Assembly: GCA_002690445.1 (NCBI GenBank)
Contig: NZER01000165.1
Location: forward strand, 1-10,009
Source of the DNA: Candidatus Pacearchaeota archaeon
Lineage (GTDB): Archaea > Nanoarchaeota > Nanoarchaeia > Pacearchaeales > GW2011-AR1
Direction: 5' to 3'
Length of the DNA: 10,009 nucleotides
Position 1 is the first letter of the stretch. Each line of letters begins with the position of its first letter. Below, piece after piece: positions 7,892-10,009 of this stretch. A program made the translations under genes and the position numbers. A model generated the notes under the pieces. It made no database searches and was not told the DNA's origin. It saw only the letters and a list, made by a program, of their open reading frames with translations.

Positions 7892-8124
7892 AAAGCACCT
7901 TCTTTCATAGCCTTTATAAAGAATTGTTCGTTTTCTTTAAATTGTTTGTCCGTTTTATATGTACTTGTAGTATCACTGATACCATGCCAAATACTCCAGC
8001 CTTTATCCCACTCAACCTCCTTACTACTTTTCAACCCTCCATTGAGCCTAATAAACAACTCTGTCCTTTTATACTTCTTAAGCTGTTTTAACGATTCTAT
8101 CTTTTCATATTGTTGCCATCCCAT
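7876..8124 (-). CDS. Unknown 82-residue protein
   Basis: I do not recognise this protein. It is charged, with a lysine-rich first part (KIESLKQLKKYKRTE, 8-22) and a tryptophan-rich centre (VEWDKGWSIWHGISDT, 37-52). There is no cysteine, signal peptide or membrane segment. The start has an A-rich leader ending AGAAACTATGG instead of a Shine-Dalgarno sequence. Its 3' end overlaps the zinc-ribbon gene by 16 bases. The good leader and the packed overlap make it a likely real gene despite its size. Confidence 0.7.
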   Translation of the reverse strand: MGWQQYEKIESLKQLKKYKRTELFIRLNGGLKSSKEVEWDKGWSIWHGISDTTSTYKTDKQFKENEQFFIKAMKEGALWREI

Positions 8125-8144
8125 AGTTTCTAATTTTTAAATTT
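8125..8144 (-). promoter_or_regulatory. A-rich translation leader (one of a shared set)
   Basis: The leader before the 82-residue gene ends TTAGAAACTATGG. Similar leaders stand before the starts at 8447 (AACTAAAACTATGG), 8628 (AAATAGTTATGG), 8835 (AACTAAAAATTATGG), 9231 (AAATTAAAAACCATG) and 9853 (ACTAAAAATATG). None has a Shine-Dalgarno sequence. This matches the initiation style known for Bacteroidota and supports the chosen start codons. Confidence 0.55.
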
Positions 8145-8447
8145 TTAATCAAATGGAGTTACTATTTTAGTATATGCTTCTATCCCATAATTCCAAATCG
8201 GCCCTACCTCAGACACTATCGCACCATCTTCCCTCACCACTAATAAGCATCCGTCATCTTCTAATTCAGCTATAAATTCCTCAAACTCAGATATCTTATC
8301 ATAAGACGGATACCACTTCCAGCTATAAGCTTGCATATAAAAATTCTCGCCCAACTCTGTGATATCATCCCAATCATCTATTATCTTTAACGCATTTCGT
8401 TTATTTTCAATTGATACTGCTGCTATTACTTGACTTCTATCTCCCAT
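8145..8447 (-). CDS. Unknown 100-residue acidic protein
   Basis: A small, acidic, soluble protein with no family I can name. It begins MGDRSQVIAAVSIENK, has an aromatic central stretch (FYMQAYSWKWYPSYD, 36-50), then an acidic helix (KISEFEEFIAELEDDG, 51-66) and two short strands. The mix suggests a compact alpha/beta fold. The MGxRS start is one I loosely associate with small phage proteins of unknown function. The start is preceded by AAAAACTAAAACTATGG, the clearest copy of the leader shared in this region, and lies only 4 bases after the stop of the 58-residue gene. Confidence 0.75.
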   Translation of the reverse strand: MGDRSQVIAAVSIENKRNALKIIDDWDDITELGENFYMQAYSWKWYPSYDKISEFEEFIAELEDDGCLLVVREDGAIVSEVGPIWNYGIEAYTKIVTPFD

Positions 8448-8451
8448 AGTT

Positions 8452-8628
8452 TTAGTTTTTAGCGTTTAACTCATTATGTTTATCTAACTTCTCAGCCAGG
8501 GCAAGGAGATCTTCTCTTGCATATTTTTTACCCTCATCAGTTCCCATCTCTAATAGCTTAATGATACTGTGCATCTGAGCTTTCCAGCTCCACTCAAACT
8601 TTAATTCTACTTTTTCATTTTTTTCCAT
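8452..8628 (-). CDS. Unknown 58-residue protein (very short gene)
   Basis: A 59-codon frame from ATG 8628 to TAA 8452 fills the otherwise empty space between its neighbours. The product begins MEKNEKVELKFEWSWKAQ, is highly charged and appears largely helical (about residues 17-52, with IIKLLEMG and EDLLALAEKLDKH). It has an A-rich leader ending in AGTTATGG, starts 12 bases after the upstream stop and ends 4 bases before the next ATG. Position, leader and amphipathic pattern support a real gene. Function is unknown; small helical phage proteins like this can bind host proteins, but nothing here shows it. Confidence 0.65.
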   Translation of the reverse strand: MEKNEKVELKFEWSWKAQMHSIIKLLEMGTDEGKKYAREDLLALAEKLDKHNELNAKN

Positions 8629-8640
8629 AACTATTTGTTT

Positions 8641-8835
8641 TTATTTAGATTCCACACTTATTTCGTTTATATCATAACTCTTGATATTCTCTTTGCAATT
8701 TTTACACCACCCATCAAATGCTTCATCTTGTTGACAATCTGTTGCCTTAATTTCTATATCATTAGGATTCGCCCATACCATAAATTCTATATCACTCGAA
8801 TTACATAATGGACATATACATATTTTATTTCCCAT
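8641..8835 (-). CDS. Small zinc-binding (two-CxxC) protein
   Basis: A 64-residue protein with two CxxC knuckles, CPLC (8-11) and CKNC (44-47), plus extra cysteines C6 and C34. This is the layout of a small rubredoxin-like zinc ribbon, probably binding one zinc ion. The spacer contains an acidic, strand-like section (NDIEIKATDCQQDEAFDGW, 25-43). No enzymatic motif is present. Such mini-ribbons are common in phages and usually bind DNA, RNA or a partner protein; which applies here cannot be told. The leader AACTAAAAATTATGG precedes the start. Confidence 0.75.
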   Translation of the reverse strand: MGNKICICPLCNSSDIEFMVWANPNDIEIKATDCQQDEAFDGWCKNCKENIKSYDINEISVESK

Positions 8836-8856
8836 AATTTTTAGTTTTAGTAGTTT

Positions 8857-9231
8857 TTATTTTAAAGGTATTTCATAAAGGTATAACATGGTATTATAAA
8901 ACCCTTCTTGGTTTAATTGAATGCCACAACCACCAGATTTGTTGATTCCGGCAATTGCATCTAATGTATCTTTAAATGTAGGAGCCTCTTTGCTATTACA
9001 TTTGCATTGACCTAAAGGAAGGTGTTGATATTCTGCTAACTCCCCTGCCAAATCCCAAAATCCTCCTGCCCCTTTTTCGTCTATATCCCTGTTTAATTCT
9101 CCGGTCTGGTATTTATCAATAATAAATAATAAATCAGAATCGTAATAGTTTACAAATTCGGTGTCGTCAAATAACTTTTGAACAAACAATAATAGCATTT
9201 GTTCATTAAAGGTGTGTTTTTGAATCTTCAT
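8857..9231 (-). CDS. Unknown 124-residue protein, first gene of the leftward block
   Basis: I do not recognise this protein. The N-terminal half is helical (NEQMLLLFVQKLFDDTEF, 9-26, then DLLFIIDKYQTGEL). A glycine/tryptophan segment follows (GAGGFWDLAGELAEYQ, 54-69), then a short Cys cluster QCKCN (75-79) and a Gly-Gly-Cys-Gly turn (100-103). No membrane or signal segment is seen. Three cysteines could bind a metal, but no standard motif is formed. It is the first gene after the structured intergenic stretch, so any promoter for the block probably lies between 9232 and 9660. I could not find a convincing one. Confidence 0.75.
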   Translation of the reverse strand: MKIQKHTFNEQMLLLFVQKLFDDTEFVNYYDSDLLFIIDKYQTGELNRDIDEKGAGGFWDLAGELAEYQHLPLGQCKCNSKEAPTFKDTLDAIAGINKSGGCGIQLNQEGFYNTMLYLYEIPLK

Positions 9232-9254
9232 GGTTTTTAATTTTATTTTTTTTA

Positions 9255-9282
9255 TGCTGTGTTTACCCTACCAAGCACAGTA
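9255..9282 (+). other. Hairpin, 10-pair stem with two G-U pairs (plus-strand RNA)
   Basis: TGCTGTGTTT (9255-9264) pairs with AAGCACAGTA (9273-9282) around an 8-base loop. Two of the ten pairs are G-U on the plus strand and would be A-C mismatches on the minus strand. It sits in the 5' leader region of the leftward gene at 9231. No T-run follows it on either strand, so it is not an intrinsic terminator. Confidence 0.45.
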
Positions 9283-9310
9283 CCTCTTCCTGTAATTTCT
9301 AGGCGTAGAG

Positions 9311-9320
9311 CATCGCGATG
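9311..9320. other. Perfect 10-bp palindrome CATCGCGATG
   Basis: A perfect dyad with a CG-rich centre inside AT-rich surroundings, 80 bases upstream of the first gene of the leftward block. It could be a binding site for a dimeric regulator, a restriction/methylation target (it contains TCGCGA), or chance. Confidence 0.35.
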
Positions 9321-9374
9321 AACAATTAATAATAAGAAAAAAATTGAATCATCCGTAGACATAGCACACCCCCT

Positions 9375-9438
9375 CATATAAAGGGGTATCCATATAAAAG
9401 GGGGGCCATATAAGTACCCCCCTCTTAAGTACCCCCCC
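9375..9438. repeat. Iteron-like tandem array of about 16-bp units
   Basis: CATATAA occurs at 9375, 9391 and 9407, exactly 16 bases apart, each followed by a G- or C-run (GGGG, GGGGGG, CCCCCC). A fourth, degenerate unit (TAAGTACCCCCCC, from 9426) repeats the second half of unit three, TAAGTACCCCCC, at 15-base spacing. The G- and C-runs can also pair with each other in several alternative ways (for example 9400-9405 with 9417-9422 or 9432-9437). Direct repeats with helical-turn spacing next to AT-rich DNA resemble protein-binding iterons at origins. That function is inference. Confidence 0.55.
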
Positions 9439-9461
9439 GGGTAAGTTTAGGTGAATAGGCT

Positions 9462-9511
9462 CAGGTGAAAGGACCTGTTGTGAGCGTAGCGAGCAACGCG
9501 GCAGGATCCTT
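9462..9511 (+). other. Hairpin with alternative pairing partner (switch-like)
   Basis: AAGGACCTGTTGTG (9469-9482) pairs with CGCGGCAGGATCCTT (9497-9511), with one bulged A and three G-U pairs on the plus strand. The middle segment ACCTG (9473-9477) can instead pair with CAGGT (9462-9466) just upstream. The two folds exclude each other, as in attenuators and switches. The loop carries GAGCGTAGCGAG (9482-9493 with the stem end). No function is known. Confidence 0.4.
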
Positions 9512-9522
9512 GGTAGGGGGGC

Positions 9523-9588
9523 CTTGGAGCCTCTCTGACGAGTGTACTGACGAGCTCTGCTCGTTATGTAGCCGAGGAAGAGAGCAAG
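9523..9588 (+). other. Branched stem with inner hairpin
   Basis: CTTG (9523-9526) and CTCTCT (9531-9536) pair with AGAGAGCAAG (9579-9588), with a 4-base bulge. Inside, GACGAGC (9549-9555) pairs with GCTCGTT (9559-9565) around a 3-base loop, with one G-U on the plus strand. A TTTT run follows at 9589-9592, so a weak rightward terminator is possible. Confidence 0.35.
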
Positions 9589-9594
9589 TTTTGG

Positions 9595-9659
9595 TGATGG
9601 CCTAGGAAATTGTGGCCAACGAAGCGTAGCGTAGTGATCCACAATTTATCTGGCTATCA
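9595..9659 (+). other. Long two-part hairpin
   Basis: TGATGGCC (9595-9602) pairs with GGCTATCA (9652-9659), with one G-U on the plus strand. After a symmetric 4x4 internal loop, AAATTGTGG (9607-9615) pairs perfectly with CCACAATTT (9639-9647). The 23-base loop holds GAAGCGTAGCGTAGTGA, related to loops of the neighbouring hairpins. Together the stems give 17 pairs. Confidence 0.5.
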
Positions 9660-9666
9660 GCGTAGG

Positions 9667-9692
9667 AAAAAAAGAACCTCCGAAGAGGTTCT
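9667..9692 (-). terminator. Intrinsic terminator of the 51-residue gene
   Basis: On the minus strand an 8-bp perfect stem AGAACCTC/GAGGTTCT (9692-9685 and 9680-9673) closes on a TTCG tetraloop, and a run of seven T follows (9673-9667). It begins 5 bases after the stop codon at 9698. The stable loop, T-run and position make this a convincing leftward terminator. It separates the right-hand gene from the accessory block. Confidence 0.88.
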
Positions 9693-9697
9693 AAAGA

Positions 9698-9853
9698 TTA
9701 CAAATCTTTGATTGTGCGACAAACCAGGGCGCATACTGTTCCGTCATTAAATGCTTGGAAACCACCAATTTTGACGGAGTATTGGTGTTTCCATTGGTTT
9801 AATGTCTTTTGGACATCGGAGTCTTTACCCCGAAGAATTTTCATTTCATACAT
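9698..9853 (-). CDS. Unknown 51-residue protein, own transcription unit
   Basis: A 52-codon frame from ATG 9853 to TAA 9698. The product begins MYEMKILRGKDSDVQKTL, continues with a helix ending NQWKHQYSVKIGG, and closes with strand-like segments containing two cysteines (TVCALVCRTIKD). The strand-helix-strand-strand layout is that of many 50-65 residue phage and sporulation-associated (Cse60-like) mini-proteins, but I claim no homology. Support for it being real: an A-rich leader (ACTAAAAATATG), an intrinsic terminator just after the stop, and a natural amino-acid pattern. The fourth codon (9844) is an alternative ATG start. Its GC content is higher than that of the neighbouring genes. Confidence 0.65.
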   Translation of the reverse strand: MYEMKILRGKDSDVQKTLNQWKHQYSVKIGGFQAFNDGTVCALVCRTIKDL

Positions 9854-9867
9854 ATTTTTAGTATGAA
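9845..9867 (-). promoter_or_regulatory. Inverted repeat across the start of the 51-residue gene
   Basis: TTCATAC and GTATGAA form a perfect 7-bp inverted repeat around a 9-base AT spacer. The start codon (9853-9851) sits at the loop-stem border. It could be an operator for a dimeric repressor or an RNA hairpin that hides the start codon. Confidence 0.4.
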
Positions 9868-9880
9868 GGAAAAAAGATAG

Positions 9881-9947
9881 GCGCAGTGCCTGGCGCGATT
9901 ATTGTCCGAACGGAGTGAGAATACAATAATCGTGACAGGCATAGTGT
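9881..9947 (+). ncRNA. Long imperfect hairpin, candidate structured RNA
   Basis: CGATTATTGT (9896-9905) pairs perfectly with ACAATAATCG (9923-9932). The stem continues outward through TGCCTG/CAGGCA (9887-9892 and 9936-9941) to GCGCAG/TAGTGT (9881-9886 and 9942-9947). There are two mismatches (G-A, A-A) and four G-U pairs on the plus strand, giving about 23 pairs in all. The 17-base loop holds GAACGGAGTGAG (9909-9920). No T-run follows, so it is not a terminator. It lies upstream of the 51-residue gene, on the opposite strand. Confidence 0.4.
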
Positions 9948-9948
9948 G

Positions 9949-10000
9949 TGTTTGTTTGGCGTAGTTTTTGGTGATTTATAAAAACTATGCCAAACAGACA
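9949..10000 (+). ncRNA. 21-pair near-perfect hairpin, candidate structured RNA
   Basis: The arm 9949-9969 (contains GTTTGGCGTAG) pairs with 9980-10000 (contains CTATGCCAAAC) around the 10-base loop GGTGATTTAT. All 21 positions pair. The two that are not Watson-Crick (9961 with 9988, 9952 with 9997) are G-U on the plus strand. The flanking run at 10003-10009 is A on the plus strand, so neither strand reads it as a terminator. It may be a stable RNA element or a DNA cruciform; the window ends just after it. Confidence 0.45.
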
Positions 10001-10009
10001 AGAAAAAAA

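Larger units (their letters stand above)
9232..9697. other. Gene-free structured stretch, possible control or origin region
   Basis: No believable gene lies here; a 97-codon minus-strand frame is judged spurious. The stretch is AT-rich at its left end and GC-rich from about 9360. It holds, in order, a hairpin, a palindrome, the 16-bp repeats and G/C tracts, three further hairpins and the terminator. The promoter of the leftward block should lie here, but no clear TAnnTTTG was found on the minus strand. Confidence 0.6.

Noticed and set aside
7718..8140. 140-codon plus-strand frame
   Set aside because: It is antisense to two overlapping minus-strand genes with better support, and its Phe/Leu/Ser/Thr-rich product is typical of a shadow frame.
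9375..9438. CRISPR array
   Set aside because: The units are 16 bp, directly adjacent and degenerate, with no spacers and no cas genes nearby.
9349..9642. 97-codon minus-strand frame in the structured stretch
   Set aside because: Its composition (Pro, Arg, Leu and Ser heavy) reflects the G/C tracts and hairpins. It covers four repeat or hairpin elements, has no A-rich leader and has no natural domain pattern.
9881..9947. tRNA gene
   Set aside because: The structure is one long imperfect hairpin; no cloverleaf, no TTCGA arm and no anticodon stem could be drawn.
9949..10009. Intrinsic terminator at the right edge
   Set aside because: The stem is strong, but the run following it on the plus strand is A, and on the minus strand the T-run comes before the stem, not after.

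Overview
The window looks like part of the genome of a tailed double-stranded DNA phage that infects a member of the Bacteroidota. Three things point there: an AT-rich sequence; tightly packed genes that nearly all start without a Shine-Dalgarno sequence and have A-rich leaders instead; and a portal protein and large terminase of the type carried by large gut Bacteroidota phages. The portal C-terminal motif and the Gln-x-Gly-Gly repeats in the next gene recall crAss-like phages, but I cannot place the phage in a family without a search. No rRNA, tRNA, CRISPR array, integrase or insertion sequence was seen.

All recognised genes lie on the minus strand, so the reading order is from right to left. 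At the right edge (9698-9853) is a 51-codon gene followed by a clear intrinsic terminator (9667-9692). It is flanked by two gene-poor stretches, about 9232-9697 and 9868-10009. These are more GC-rich than the genes and hold tandem 16-bp repeats, G/C tracts and at least five hairpins. The hairpins repeatedly contain G-U pairs that work only if the plus strand is the RNA, which is opposite to all the genes.

From 9231 to 7286 runs a series of small accessory genes: unknowns, two zinc-ribbon-like proteins and an HNH endonuclease. One of them (58 codons, 8452-8628) is very short. Several share an AACTAAAA-like leader just before the start codon. From 7285 to 5231 come an unknown 89-residue protein, an unknown 186-residue protein, a PD-(D/E)XK (RecB/Cas4-like) nuclease and a 175-residue coiled-coil protein. 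They are joined by 1-4 base overlaps and are probably translated together.

From 5247 to 1 is the head and packaging module: the large terminase (ATPase plus nuclease), the portal protein, and the start of a lysine-rich protein with repeated Gln-x-Gly-Gly motifs that runs off the left edge. TerL pumps DNA through the portal into the capsid. The HNH nuclease and the 175-residue protein upstream may take part in DNA end-making and recognition, as in other phages with an HNH gene near the terminase. That link is inference from position.
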